The notes under the pieces are model-generated. The model did no database searches. It was not told the DNA's origin and saw only the letters and a list, made by a program, of their open reading frames with translations. A DNA stretch of 64,000 nt, taken from positions 1,302,001 to 1,366,000 of the forward strand of contig NZ_CP136693.1 of assembly GCF_032922745.1 (NCBI RefSeq), written 5' to 3'. Positions 16,631-25,108 of the stretch are shown here, piece by piece. A program made the position numbers and the translations under genes. This DNA is from Marinobacter salarius. GTDB lineage: Bacteria > Pseudomonadota > Gammaproteobacteria > Pseudomonadales > Oleiphilaceae. Numbering within the stretch: position 1 is the stretch's first letter; each line of letters starts with the position of its first letter.

Positions 16631-18190
16631 ATGGCCGGCAAAAACGGATTCCTCGATACTCTCCTGACCAGCCCATCGACCGAGCGTTATCGCGTTGGCT
16701 TCAGCTTCCTGTTCCTGCTCTGCATATTTATAGCCGTGGGACAGATCAGCGACGGCATGCCCAACAACATGCTGCTGATGGCAGCTGCGGTCATCGGTGG
16801 CTACATGGCCATCAATATCGGCGCGAATGACGTCGCCAACAACGTCGGCCCGGCGGTGGGGTCCGGGGCGCTGTCGCTGGGTGGCGCGGTTCTGATCGCC
16901 GCCGTGTTTGAGGCCGGCGGTGCCATCATCGCCGGTGGTGACGTGGTTTCGACCATTAAAGGGGGCATTATTGCCGCTGAAAGGCTCGATGATGTCAGCG
17001 CCTTCGTGTGGCTGATGACAGCCGCACTTCTTGCCGGCGCCCTGTGGCTGAACCTGGCCACCTGGATGGGTGCTCCGGTGTCCACTACCCACTCCATTGT
17101 CGGGGGCGTTCTTGGGGCCGGAATTGCCGCCGGCGGCTGGGGCATTGCCGACTGGGCCGTCATGGCCAAAATTGTCGCCAGTTGGGTGATTTCCCCCGTA
17201 ATGGGTGGCGTGCTGGCGGCGCTGTTCCTGTATGCCATCAAGAAGACCGTGCTGTATCGCAAGAACGTGGTGCCGGCGGCAAGAATCTTCGTGCCCTGGC
17301 TGGTGGCGATCATGGCCTGGGCCTTTGGCACCTATTTGATGGTGAAGGGGGTCAAGAAGGTCGTTGAAGTAGACTTCCTGGGGGCCTCTCTGGTTGGTCT
17401 GGGGCTCGCCGCAGTCATTTTCTTCCTGATGCGGGTTCTGGTCGGCCGCCGTGCCGCAACCATGGAAAACAGCTCTGCCGGAGTGAATACCCTGTTTACC
17501 TGGCCGCTTATATTTGCCGCGGCATTACTCAGTTTCGCCCATGGGGCGAACGATGTGGCCAATGCCATCGGCCCGCTGGCGGCCATTAACGATGCACTGT
17601 CGGCTGGTGCAGTGGTCACCGCAGCGTCCATTCCTTTGTGGGTAATGCTGGTTGGTGCCCTTGGTCTGGCCGTTGGTCTGATGCTGTTCGGCCCACGCCT
17701 GATCAAGACCGTGGGGACTGAGATCACTGAACTGGATAAAACCCGGGCGTTCTGTATCGCCCTGTCGGCGGCGCTTACCGTCATCATCGCCTCCCAGTTG
17801 GGGCTCCCGGTCAGTTCCACCCACATTGCCATCGGTGGTGTGTTTGGTGTTGGTTTCCTGAGGGAGTATCTGAAGTCAAACTACGCCACCCAGCTCCACA
17901 ACATCATGGACAGCCATGAGGAAGAGGAGCGTGAGCGTCTGCGCCCGTTCCTGGAAGATTTCCGTAACGCCTCGGTTGAGCAGATGGAAAACCTGCTCCA
18001 ACAGGCCAAGAAAAAGAAACAGGTACCGCTCTCCAAGAAGGAGCGCAAACGCCTTAAAAAGATCTACCGCGAGGAGATGGTCAAGCGTTCGCACCTGACT
18101 CGTATCGTTGCTGCCTGGATCATTACGGTGCCCGCGTCGGCCTGCATGGCGGCCGTTCTGTTCTTCACCCTGCGCGGGCTGATGCTGTAA
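16631..18190 (+). CDS. pit: Low-affinity inorganic phosphate transporter, Pit family
   Basis: Secondary transporter moving metal-phosphate complexes with protons. The duplicated signature is clear: GANDVANNVGPAVGSGALS (near residue 63) and GANDVANAIGPLAAIND (near 304), each followed by a PVSTTH-type motif (APVSTTHSIVGGVLG and LPVSSTHIAIGGVFG). About ten to eleven transmembrane spans, with a charged, lysine-rich cytosolic loop at residues 430-485 before the last span. 519 residues, close to E. coli PitA. In the same window as phoBR and ppk, but I see no convincing Pho box in its 229-bp upstream gap. Confidence 0.93.
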   Translation: MAGKNGFLDTLLTSPSTERYRVGFSFLFLLCIFIAVGQISDGMPNNMLLMAAAVIGGYMAINIGANDVANNVGPAVGSGALSLGGAVLIAAVFEAGGAIIAGGDVVSTIKGGIIAAERLDDVSAFVWLMTAALLAGALWLNLATWMGAPVSTTHSIVGGVLGAGIAAGGWGIADWAVMAKIVASWVISPVMGGVLAALFLYAIKKTVLYRKNVVPAARIFVPWLVAIMAWAFGTYLMVKGVKKVVEVDFLGASLVGLGLAAVIFFLMRVLVGRRAATMENSSAGVNTLFTWPLIFAAALLSFAHGANDVANAIGPLAAINDALSAGAVVTAASIPLWVMLVGALGLAVGLMLFGPRLIKTVGTEITELDKTRAFCIALSAALTVIIASQLGLPVSSTHIAIGGVFGVGFLREYLKSNYATQLHNIMDSHEEEERERLRPFLEDFRNASVEQMENLLQQAKKKKQVPLSKKERKRLKKIYREEMVKRSHLTRIVAAWIITVPASACMAAVLFFTLRGLML

Positions 18191-18245
18191 GGGATTGTCG
18201 CGCTGGTTGTCAGGTGCCTGTTTGGCCCATACTATTCTTCAATAC

Positions 18246-18263
18246 GGGAGGCGTTTGCCTCCC
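18246..18263 (+). other. Intergenic hairpin between pit and the 88-residue gene
   Basis: Perfect 7-bp stem GGGAGGC / GCCTCCC with a GTTT loop, flanked on both sides by the same AATACG hexamer. No T-run follows, so it is not a canonical terminator; it may trim or protect the pit mRNA, or sit in the leader of the next gene. Confidence 0.4.
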
Positions 18264-18295
18264 AATACGTTGCCACTCTGTCCGGGGATTGATTC

Positions 18296-18562
18296 ATGAG
18301 TTCAGCAGAAGAAAGCCGTCAGGCGAAGGTCATTGACGAGCTCAGGGTATTTATCAAGAAGGTTCTCAGTGACCCCACAATTGCCGTTAAATCAGTGGAA
18401 ATTGCCCGTAAATACCGCAATCAGCCCAACTCCAACGAACTTATAGCTCGGGAGATCAGCGCCAACACTACGATTCGTATTCCGGAGAGCTGGAGCCGGG
18501 CGGATCATATGTTTCTCGATATTCTGGACGAAGTTCTGGATGACGAGGAGGCGCTTTACTGA
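18296..18562 (+). CDS. Conserved-looking small protein of unknown function
   Basis: 88 residues, acidic at the carboxy terminus (LDILDEVLDDEEALY), helical by appearance, without signal peptide, membrane span or cysteine. I do not recognise the family. A real gene is supported by a start 105 bp after pit in the same direction, by codon use like its neighbours and by a clean stop before the convergent panP gene. The sequence contains IAVKSVEIARKYRNQPNSN and a RADHMFLDILDE stretch that could be checked for homologues. It could be a cytoplasmic regulator; that is only a guess. Confidence 0.65.
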   Translation: MSSAEESRQAKVIDELRVFIKKVLSDPTIAVKSVEIARKYRNQPNSNELIAREISANTTIRIPESWSRADHMFLDILDEVLDDEEALY

Positions 18563-18600
18563 TCTATTCTGGCCTGCATTGGTCGTAGCGCAGGTGAGCA

Positions 18601-18624
18601 GGGCGCGTCAGGCCTGACGCGCCC
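18601..18624. repeat. 24-bp perfect palindrome at the panP 3' end
   Basis: The 12-base arms GGGCGCGTCAGG and its complement meet without a loop, covering the last three codons and stop of panP. It would fold in the mRNA of either convergent gene, but no T-run follows on either strand. A role in 3' end formation for panP and the 88-residue gene is likely. Confidence 0.6.
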
Positions 18625-20284
18625 CTGGTTGGTGCTGCTTCAGTACGGCATCGGCCATCTGGTCCAGGATGGTGATCTCGTCCTGGATGCCCTCATCCGA
18701 TGATAATTCCCTCTGTTCTTTCAATATGTCCGCAAGGATCTCTTTCGTGGTCAAGGGGTTGGCCAATACCACCCGGAATACGATGCAGGGGTGATGAAAG
18801 TAGCGCGCTGGTTCGAGCCGCGTCCGGGAGACAAAGGCTTTGCCACGTTCACGCTGAGTCTTCTGGATAAACTTGGTGATGCGGTTCAGGCAGGTGTTCA
18901 GACGTTCGGCCTGGAGTGAGTCCGCAATGGTCAGAGCCTGCTGCACTTTCTCCGGGCAGTAGCGGTAGGTCAGGATGTTGAGCTCTGGCTTGGTGATGAG
19001 CTCAAAGTCCGTTTCTGTGTTGATCATCTCCGCGAACGTGGCGGCCTTGTCGATACCCTGGTCGATGAGGATCTCGTAGCCTTCCCGCGCCAGGATTCTC
19101 AGCCCCGACTGGATCAGCATCGACATGCCCGGCCTTGAGCCTTCCAGGGTGGTGCTGCCCAGATCTCGCGAGCCCTTGCGGATAATATACTGCGCGTGGT
19201 GTTCAACGGCGCTTGCCAGTCCCGGGTCACGGAACACGACCAGGCCGGCCCCCATGGGGACGTAAAGCTGTTTGTGGGCATCGAAGGTGACCGAGTCGGC
19301 TTTCTCGATGCCTCTGAGCAGGTGCCGGTGTGAGCGGGAGAACAGGGTTGGCCCGCCCCAGGCAGCGTCCACGTGGAAGTGTGCGCTGAATTCCCGGGCG
19401 ATGTCTGCCATGGCATCCAGAGGGTCTACGTTGCCGGTTTCAGTGGTGCCTGCAATGCCGCAAATGGCCATGACCCGGATTTTCTGGCGGTGCAGTTCCA
19501 GGCATTTTTCGCGCAGCGCATCGGTGTTGATCCGGTTGTCGTCATCGGTGTCAATCGGCACCAGGAAGTCCCGGCCGAGGCCGAGCACATCGGCGGCTTT
19601 GCGCAGCGAGTAGTGGCCACGGCGGGAAACCAGAATCGCGGCGCCTTCGCAGCCGTAATAACGTAACGCACGGAACAGTCCTTCCTGATGGATGCCCCGG
19701 AAACTTCCTTCGGCAGGAAAAGCGTTGTTGCGGGCTACCCAGAGTGCGGTCAGGTTCGCCACGGTGCCACCGGAGCACATGGCGCCGAGGGCGTAGCGGG
19801 GATCGTGCATCCACTTGCGGTAAAAGGCGCCGTCCTGTTCGTATACAAGGCGGTGGATCATGCCCAGTACCTGACGCTCCATGGGGGTGAAGGCCTTGGA
19901 GGTTTCGGTTTTAACCAGATTCTGGTTGAGGGCGATCATGATCTTGGACAGCGGCAGCATGAAGTAGGGAAGTGCCGATGTCATGTGACCGATAAAGCTC
20001 GGTGACGCCGTATGTACAGAGTTGGCGACCAGTTTGTCGAGCAGAAACTGGGCTTGCTCTGAGACGAAGATGGGCTTTTCAGGGATGGCGTAGTCCGAGA
20101 AGTCTTTCTCAACTTCGGATAGATCCCGTTCAACCGCAACGATGTGCTCCTGGAGGAAGCCGGCAAGGTTGCTGGATATGTTCTGGTCAATCCGGCTTAG
20201 TGTGGATTCAGGTGCCTCTGGCACGGTGAATACACGGTACATGGCCTCTACTGAAGCCTGGGCGGATTTTTTCTTTCCGGTCAT
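18608..20284 (-). CDS. panP: Pyridoxal-dependent aspartate 1-decarboxylase PanP
   Basis: PLP enzyme of the group II (glutamate/tyrosine-decarboxylase-like) fold that in Vibrio makes beta-alanine from aspartate for pantothenate and CoA, replacing pyruvoyl PanD. The amino-terminal text (SPSFIGHMTSALPYFMLPLSK, then NLVKTETSKAFTPMERQVLGM) matches that family as I remember it. The PLP lysine sits in TFDAHKQLYVPMG; HVDAAWGGP is the preceding PLP-ring motif. About 558 residues. ATG at 20284 is taken; GTG at 20293 is an alternative. A broader glutamate-decarboxylase-like role is the main alternative. Its 3' end lies in a palindrome. Confidence 0.85.
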   Translation of the reverse strand: MTGKKKSAQASVEAMYRVFTVPEAPESTLSRIDQNISSNLAGFLQEHIVAVERDLSEVEKDFSDYAIPEKPIFVSEQAQFLLDKLVANSVHTASPSFIGHMTSALPYFMLPLSKIMIALNQNLVKTETSKAFTPMERQVLGMIHRLVYEQDGAFYRKWMHDPRYALGAMCSGGTVANLTALWVARNNAFPAEGSFRGIHQEGLFRALRYYGCEGAAILVSRRGHYSLRKAADVLGLGRDFLVPIDTDDDNRINTDALREKCLELHRQKIRVMAICGIAGTTETGNVDPLDAMADIAREFSAHFHVDAAWGGPTLFSRSHRHLLRGIEKADSVTFDAHKQLYVPMGAGLVVFRDPGLASAVEHHAQYIIRKGSRDLGSTTLEGSRPGMSMLIQSGLRILAREGYEILIDQGIDKAATFAEMINTETDFELITKPELNILTYRYCPEKVQQALTIADSLQAERLNTCLNRITKFIQKTQRERGKAFVSRTRLEPARYFHHPCIVFRVVLANPLTTKEILADILKEQRELSSDEGIQDEITILDQMADAVLKQHQPGARQA

Positions 20285-20409
20285 AGGTGCCACACACGTT
20301 CAGTGGTCATTCGCAAAGCCTGTCCCGGGCGTTCCGTTCTCCCTGAGGGGGCGTAGTATACGGTGTCGTGAAACCATACGCTACAGCATGGGCCTGCATG
20401 GCGGGAGGG

Positions 20410-20751
20410 TCAAAGGATCTCTCGGTGTACATCCAGTATGGCCGCGTCGATGCGTTCCTGTATGGCTTTTTCGATCTGGTCCAGGCGTTGGGATATCTGT
20501 TGCGATGAGCCGCCGAGGGCGGCAATGGTCCAGGTGGCGCAGTCGAGGGCGTCCTGGTCGGCGGTTTCGGCGACGGCCAGGTCGGGTTCTTTGCCCCAGA
20601 CGGCTTTCAGGGCGGTGAAGACCTTGCGTTTGGCTTTCAAGTCTTCGCAGCCGTAGAGTTGGAAGTGCAGGGTCAGGATGCCCACGTGGGGCGTGATCAC
20701 TGGTTGCTGGGGGTTGTTTTGGTTCAGGAGCTTTTTCAGGGCTTCGGACAT
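20410..20751 (-). CDS. DUF503-family small protein
   Basis: 113 residues. The core (VGILTLHFQLYGCEDLKAKR, then DLAVAETADQDALDCATWTIAALGG, then a helical tail) follows the DUF503/YlxP pattern: a strand, the SLKxKR-like segment, a second strand with AE, and a helix. YlxP in Gram-positives is linked to ribosome-related operons; the role is unknown here. I start at the ATG at 20751, which has GGAAGC ahead. A longer frame from 20892 would translate through the inverted-repeat element at 20775-20887, which I think is leader rather than coding. Confidence 0.75.
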   Translation of the reverse strand: MSEALKKLLNQNNPQQPVITPHVGILTLHFQLYGCEDLKAKRKVFTALKAVWGKEPDLAVAETADQDALDCATWTIAALGGSSQQISQRLDQIEKAIQERIDAAILDVHREIL

Positions 20752-20774
20752 GGTTGCTTCCGGCTTTGGTGCTG

Positions 20775-20887
20775 GAACCGGTGAGAAAGGACTCTCCAAA
20801 ACACGCTCCTTCGGCCCATCCTTGGGGCGCTTGGGCTCCGCCATCCATGGCTCCGCACAGTTTTGGAGAGTCCTTCCCCACCGGTTC
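20775..20887. repeat. 113-bp element with 27-bp inverted repeats
   Basis: Arms at 20775-20801 and 20861-20887 are inverted complements with only two mismatches in 27 bases (inner 15 bases, AAGGACTCTCCAAAA, are perfect). The 59-base centre is GC-rich and has a CCATGG core. It lies between the AidB-like gene and the DUF503 gene, would form a long stem in RNA, and looks like a miniature inverted-repeat or REP-like element. I see no target-site duplication. Confidence 0.75.
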
Positions 20888-20948
20888 GCCAACTATTCAG
20901 GTGGAGTCCCTTAAGTCTACCACCACGACAGACTGATGAAGGTCCAAA

Positions 20949-22652
20949 TTAGCCTACTACAGGCGTCGCCCGTTTGATAATAGCCGCCGGGTCGGTGCCG
21001 GAGGGCAGGTTGCCGTAGTTCAGGCCGCCGTTGTGTTCCAGGCGGGAGGCGCAGAAGGCGTCGGCGACCGCAGGGTCGGAGTTTCTCAGCAGCAGTGACG
21101 ACTGCATCAACAGGGCCAGGCGATCCACCAGGTTGCGGGCGCGGTATTCGAAGTCGCTGATGTCGGCGAAGTCGTTCTGCAACTGGGCCAGGAAGCGGTC
21201 GAAGCGGGCGTCGGCGCCGCGGGCTTCGGCGGCTTCGCTGAAGAAGGCGTCGAGGGTGTCTGGTTCTTTCTGCAGTGCGCGCAGGGTGTCCAGGCACTGG
21301 ACGTTGCCGCTGCCTTCCCAGATGGCGTTGACCGGGGATTCCCGCAGCAGTCGGGGCATGATGCAGTCTTCCATCACGCCGCTGCCGCCGATGCATTCCA
21401 TGGCTTCGTAGGCGTGGTTGGGGGTGCGTTTGCAGATCCAGTACTTGCCAACCGGTGTTGCCAGTCGTGCCAGCAGGCGCTCGTGCTCCAGATGTTGGCT
21501 GTCCAGGGATTTTGCGATTCGCATGGTGTAGGCCAGGGCGGCTTCGCTTTCCAGTGCAAGATCGGCGAGGACGTTCTGCATCAGCGGCTGTTCGCTGAGT
21601 CGCCCACCGAAGGCGCTGCGGTGGCGGCAATGGTGGGACGCCTGGGCCAGTGCCTGGCGCATGCCGGCGGAGCTGCCGATCATGCAGTCGAAGCGGGTCA
21701 TGGCGACCATTTCAATGATCGTCGGTACACCTCTGCCTTCCTCGCCCACCATCCACGCCAGGGCGCCGCGCAGTTCGGCTTCGCTGGAGGCGTTGGCGAC
21801 GTTGCCCATCTTGTTCTTCAGGCGCTGGATCTGCCAGGGGTTCTTGCTGCCGTCCGGCCGCCAGCGTGGCATCAGGAAGCAGGACAGGCCGCTTCTGGTC
21901 TGGGCAAGCACCAGGAAGGCGTCGCACATGGGGGCAGATACAAACCATTTGTGGCCGACCAGTTCATAGGCCTGCCCCGGGCCTTCTGCACCGATGGCGT
22001 AAGCACGAGTCGTGTTGGCCCGGACGTCGCTGCCACCCTGTTTTTCCGTCATTGCCATGCCGATGGTGACGGATTGTTTTTCGCTGTCCGGCAGGTTTCG
22101 GGGGTCGTAGTTATTGGCGAGGATTTTGTTTTCCCAGGCCGCGGCCAGTTCCGGTTGTTTGCGGATTGATGGAACGGCGGCAAAGGTCATGGTAATGGGG
22201 CAGCAGTGGGCGGCCTCAATTTGGGAGTGCATGTAGTACTTGGCCGTTCTCGCGACATGGGCACCTGCGCCGGGATTGGTCCACGGGCTGCTGTGGAGGC
22301 CGTTTTCCATCGCTGTGGACATCAGTTGGTGGTAGGCGGGGTGGAAGTCCACCTGATCCGTGCGATGGCCAAAGCGATCATGGGTATTGAACGCCGGTTT
22401 GTTCTCGTTGGCATGGAAGCCGAGCGCGATGGTGTCCGCCGCGCCGGCGAAAGCACCAAACTGCTTAAGGTCGCTGGTCGCTGCTGCGGCGCCCTCCCGG
22501 GCGACCGCCTCCTGCAGGGCCTTGTCCTGTTCGAAGAGGTTGTAATCCTCCAGAGCAGGTGGCTGATTGAAGACCTCGTGGGTAACCGCCAGGTAGCGGT
22601 CGTCACTGGAGGGAGTTGCGGTTTCCTGCTGCAGGGGCTGGCGGGCCTTCAT
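20949..22652 (-). CDS. Acyl-CoA dehydrogenase, AidB-like
   Basis: 567-residue flavoprotein of the acyl-CoA dehydrogenase fold in the larger AidB-like branch (E. coli AidB 541 residues). Marks: long amino-terminal extension (LAVTHEVFNQPPALEDYNLFEQD), the MAMTEKQGGSDVRANTT FAD/substrate loop, HRSAFGGRLSEQPLMQNVLADL, and YEAMECIGGSGVMEDCIMPRLLRESPVNAIWEGSGNVQ split across the ECIGG and WEGSGN motifs. The start at 22652 has a strong AGGAGA site that overlaps the tail of the TetR gene. Paired with a TetR regulator it may serve fatty- or branched-acid breakdown, or an AidB-like stress role; substrate unproven. Confidence 0.85.
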   Translation of the reverse strand: MKARQPLQQETATPSSDDRYLAVTHEVFNQPPALEDYNLFEQDKALQEAVAREGAAAATSDLKQFGAFAGAADTIALGFHANENKPAFNTHDRFGHRTDQVDFHPAYHQLMSTAMENGLHSSPWTNPGAGAHVARTAKYYMHSQIEAAHCCPITMTFAAVPSIRKQPELAAAWENKILANNYDPRNLPDSEKQSVTIGMAMTEKQGGSDVRANTTRAYAIGAEGPGQAYELVGHKWFVSAPMCDAFLVLAQTRSGLSCFLMPRWRPDGSKNPWQIQRLKNKMGNVANASSEAELRGALAWMVGEEGRGVPTIIEMVAMTRFDCMIGSSAGMRQALAQASHHCRHRSAFGGRLSEQPLMQNVLADLALESEAALAYTMRIAKSLDSQHLEHERLLARLATPVGKYWICKRTPNHAYEAMECIGGSGVMEDCIMPRLLRESPVNAIWEGSGNVQCLDTLRALQKEPDTLDAFFSEAAEARGADARFDRFLAQLQNDFADISDFEYRARNLVDRLALLMQSSLLLRNSDPAVADAFCASRLEHNGGLNYGNLPSGTDPAAIIKRATPVVG

Positions 22653-22654
22653 GT

Positions 22655-23287
22655 TTATCTCCTGGTGCCAGTCAACCCCTGCATGCAAAAGCAAATGATG
22701 GAGTTAACCAGCGGATCGTGGTCGTTGGTCTCTGCCTGCTCCGTGGTGTCAGCCTGTGCCGGGGACAGAGGCCCCACAAGGCTTTCGGCAATGGCGCCTA
22801 CAAGGCAGGTACTGCTTTGCCTGGCATCCTGATCCGGGAGGCAACCCTCTTTGATGCCGTCCCGGATGGCCTGCTCGAAAAGTTGAGCGTAGGCGCGGCG
22901 GAACTTCAGGCGTTCTTCCTCAACTTTCGGGTCTACCGGCTCCGCGATCAGCGACCAGGCCATCACCGGACCTCTCAGGGCTCTCTCCGCAAACTGGCGA
23001 AGGGCCACTTCCAGACGGGAAGCGGCATTGTCTTCGGCGGTCAGTGCCTCAGCGACTTTGTCGACTTCCCGTTGTGTCGCAATCCTGAAGATCTCTGCAA
23101 ACAGATCTTCCTTGGACTCAAAGTGTCGGTAGATGGTTCCCGTAGCAACGCCGGCACACGCTGCGATGCGCGTTATCTGGGCGCTGCGGAAGCCGCCGTC
23201 GGCAACGCATCTGTATGTGCATTCGATAATGCGCTTACGGGCCTCAGCCTTGCGATTGCGCATCTTTTCCGTTTCCCGATAGGCCAT
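22655..23287 (-). CDS. TetR-family transcriptional regulator
   Basis: 210 residues. Amino-terminal TetR helix-turn-helix (residues 12-60: ARKRIIECTYRCVADGGFRSAQITRIA, then GVATGTIYRHFESKEDLF) and a divergent ligand-binding domain. The AidB-like acyl-CoA dehydrogenase starts 2 bp after its stop, so the two are almost surely one transcript with translational coupling, suggesting that the ligand is an acyl-CoA or related molecule. An inverted repeat (23307-23320) in its own promoter fits autorepression. Confidence 0.88.
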   Translation of the reverse strand: MAYRETEKMRNRKAEARKRIIECTYRCVADGGFRSAQITRIAACAGVATGTIYRHFESKEDLFAEIFRIATQREVDKVAEALTAEDNAASRLEVALRQFAERALRGPVMAWSLIAEPVDPKVEEERLKFRRAYAQLFEQAIRDGIKEGCLPDQDARQSSTCLVGAIAESLVGPLSPAQADTTEQAETNDHDPLVNSIICFCMQGLTGTRR

Positions 23288-23304
23288 GCGGGTTCCTTAT
23301 AAGT

Positions 23305-23333
23305 AGTGAATCATTATTCATTCTTTGTGTCAA
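23305..23333 (-). promoter_or_regulatory. Promoter with inverted-repeat operator of the TetR/AidB-like operon
   Basis: Minus-strand -35 TTGACA (23328-23333, perfect) with a 17-base spacer to a weak -10 (TTCACT, 23305-23310). The inverted repeat TGAAT-CATT-ATTCA (23307-23320) overlaps the spacer and the -10, as expected for a TetR operator. It lies 18-20 bp before the start codon, so the leader is very short. Confidence 0.5.
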
Positions 23334-23558
23334 TCAATAGAACAGTATAGCTTGGTTCATATTATTCTTTAAAAACAATATTGTGGAGTTGTTTACAAAA
23401 AAGTTACAAAAAAATCGTTGTCAGGAAATAGCGCTGCAACTGAAAGCGGATTATAAAGACGCCAAGGCAGGTAGTAAGACGCATCCGCCGAGATGGGGCG
23501 GCCGTGCCATAACAGGCTTGGCGCGCTCGTTGTACTGTTTTCGTTGATGGAGAAAATC

Positions 23559-23780
23559 ATGAGTGAATTCGACGAAAGCAATCTGGAGCAATCCGGTAGC
23601 TGGACACATGACAGCGACGATACACATTCCATTGCCGGCCGTGCGCGAATCCGCGCTCAGCTTCAGCAGGATATTGAATCGTTTCTGAGCCAGGGCGGCA
23701 GAATTCAGGAAGTGGATACAGCATTCCGTTCGGACCCCTCCCGCAAGGTGGATGTCGGTTTCAATAATCGCTCCCTCTGA
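23559..23780 (+). CDS. Small acidic protein resembling transcription regulator SutA
   Basis: 73 residues. The carboxy-terminal half (LQQDIESFLSQGGRIQEVD, then DPSRK and FNNRSL) lines up with the end of Pseudomonas SutA as I remember it (EFLxxGGKVQEV, DPPKKPD, YGSRPI), an RNA-polymerase-binding factor active in slow growth. The acidic amino-terminal arm is much shorter than in SutA. GGAG six bases before 23559 sets the start. A single-gene unit: an AT-rich 270-bp leader region (23288-23558) precedes it and a terminator follows. Homology is by eye and should be confirmed. Confidence 0.6.
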   Translation: MSEFDESNLEQSGSWTHDSDDTHSIAGRARIRAQLQQDIESFLSQGGRIQEVDTAFRSDPSRKVDVGFNNRSL

Positions 23781-23789
23781 ATTCATGAA

Positions 23790-23820
23790 GCCGCAGCCTC
23801 TGAGGCTGCGGCCTGTTTGC
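23790..23820 (+). terminator. Terminator of the SutA-like gene
   Basis: Stem GCCGCAGCC / GGCTGCGGC (9 bp, perfect) with a TCTGA loop, followed by CTGTTTGC; starts 10 bp after the stop codon. The T-run is weak but stem and location are convincing. Confidence 0.75.
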
Positions 23821-23959
23821 GTTCGTGGCTTACGGTTGTTTTGACGCCGGTCTCACCGCTGTATCCCATATTCCTCTATGCTGCGTTCTGCAGGATAGCG
23901 TGTTCCGTGCACCATGACCGTTACTTACCCCACATTCGACCCGTAGACAGGCCGCGTTC

Positions 23960-24991
23960 ATGAGAGGATTCCTTCGTTTTGCAACCACGGCGCTCGTCGT
24001 TATGGCGCTGATCGCGGCGGGCATGGTCATTTTCTTTGGTGATACCCCGACCCCCTCCCAGGAAACGGTTGATGCAACCACCGATACAGATAGCAGCGTT
24101 GTGCCCATAGCGGATTCGGAGTCCGGGCGTGGGACGCCTTCAAAACTGGTGGGCGAAACCACGGTAGCGGTGCCGGATACCTTGCCTGCGTCGCTGGCGG
24201 GAACCAGCGTGCCTGGCGGCTGGGTCGAAACCGACGCTAATGGCTCCCTGGTCCCCACGCCGCAGTTGCGCCAGTTGTTTGAATATTACCTGGCGGCGCT
24301 GGGCGAGGAGACGTTACCCCAACTGGTTGCCCGAATAGAGCAGGCGTTGGCCAGACTTGAAGAACCAGCTCGATCGGAAGCCCTGGACACCCTGGGGGAT
24401 TATCTGGACTACAAGTTGGCTCTGGGTGACCTGGAGGCAGCTTACGGCGCTGCCTCCACAACGAATGCAGAGGACATGCAACGGCGAATGGCGGAAATAC
24501 GTGCCCTGCGACGCACCTGGATGGATGCGCAAACCGCTGACGCCTTTTTTGCAACGGACGAGGCTGTTGATAGGTTCCAGGTCGAGCAACTGCGTATCCG
24601 AACGGACTCGTCGCTGTCGGATGGCGAGCGGGAGCAGGCGCTGGCAAATGCTGAGGAGGCGTTACCGGAACCGCTACGCCAGGCTCGCCGGGAAACCCGA
24701 AAATTCACCGACTACCAGCGTGCGCAGTCGGAATTTGCGGATGATCCCGCCGCCCTGCGCGCCTGGAGGGAGGAACGCTTTGGTGCCGAGGCCGCCCGTG
24801 AACTGGAGAAAGTGGAAGCCGAACAACAGGTATGGGAGGCCAAGTGGCAAGCCTACAGCCAGGATCTGGCGGAGCTTGACGACATGGGGCTTGCGGGTCC
24901 GGAGCGCAAAGCCGCCATTGACGCGCTCAGGGACGATTATTTCGAAGGTGCTGAAAAGCTGCGTGCCGAGGCCCTTGATTCCATCCGGTAA
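23960..24991 (+). CDS. lifO: Lipase-specific foldase (lipase chaperone)
   Basis: Inner-membrane-anchored periplasmic helper that folds secreted lipases of family I.1/I.2. Residues 7-26 are a membrane anchor, then a flexible acidic linker to about 85, then the helical foldase body with the signature RQLFEYYLAALGE (104-116; family pattern RxxFDYxxSAxGE), and a highly charged helical tail. 343 residues, the usual size. Normally the gene follows its lipase; here no lipase lies within the window, upstream is the SutA-like gene and downstream is hemB. The cognate lipase must be elsewhere or absent. Confidence 0.85.
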   Translation: MRGFLRFATTALVVMALIAAGMVIFFGDTPTPSQETVDATTDTDSSVVPIADSESGRGTPSKLVGETTVAVPDTLPASLAGTSVPGGWVETDANGSLVPTPQLRQLFEYYLAALGEETLPQLVARIEQALARLEEPARSEALDTLGDYLDYKLALGDLEAAYGAASTTNAEDMQRRMAEIRALRRTWMDAQTADAFFATDEAVDRFQVEQLRIRTDSSLSDGEREQALANAEEALPEPLRQARRETRKFTDYQRAQSEFADDPAALRAWREERFGAEAARELEKVEAEQQVWEAKWQAYSQDLAELDDMGLAGPERKAAIDALRDDYFEGAEKLRAEALDSIR

Positions 24992-25043
24992 CAGTCCTTT
25001 CATCTGAACGTAGTAGCCTGATGGTGTGGCTCGGCTGTAAGCC

Positions 25044-25073
25044 CTGCCACCGCCGCTTATGGGCGTGTATGAT
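25044..25073 (+). promoter_or_regulatory. Candidate promoter of hemB
   Basis: CTGCCA (25044-25049) and TATGAT (25068-25073) with an 18-base spacer, 35 bases before the hemB start codon. Matches are four of six and five of six. Confidence 0.35.
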
Positions 25074-25108
25074 GGGGCGGTAGCCCCATTTTCCACAGGA
25101 GGTATTCC

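Noticed and set aside
20752..20892. Longer amino terminus of the DUF503 gene
   Set aside because: It would translate through the inverted-repeat element and add a charged, Pro-rich stretch not expected in DUF503 proteins; the internal ATG has a ribosome site.
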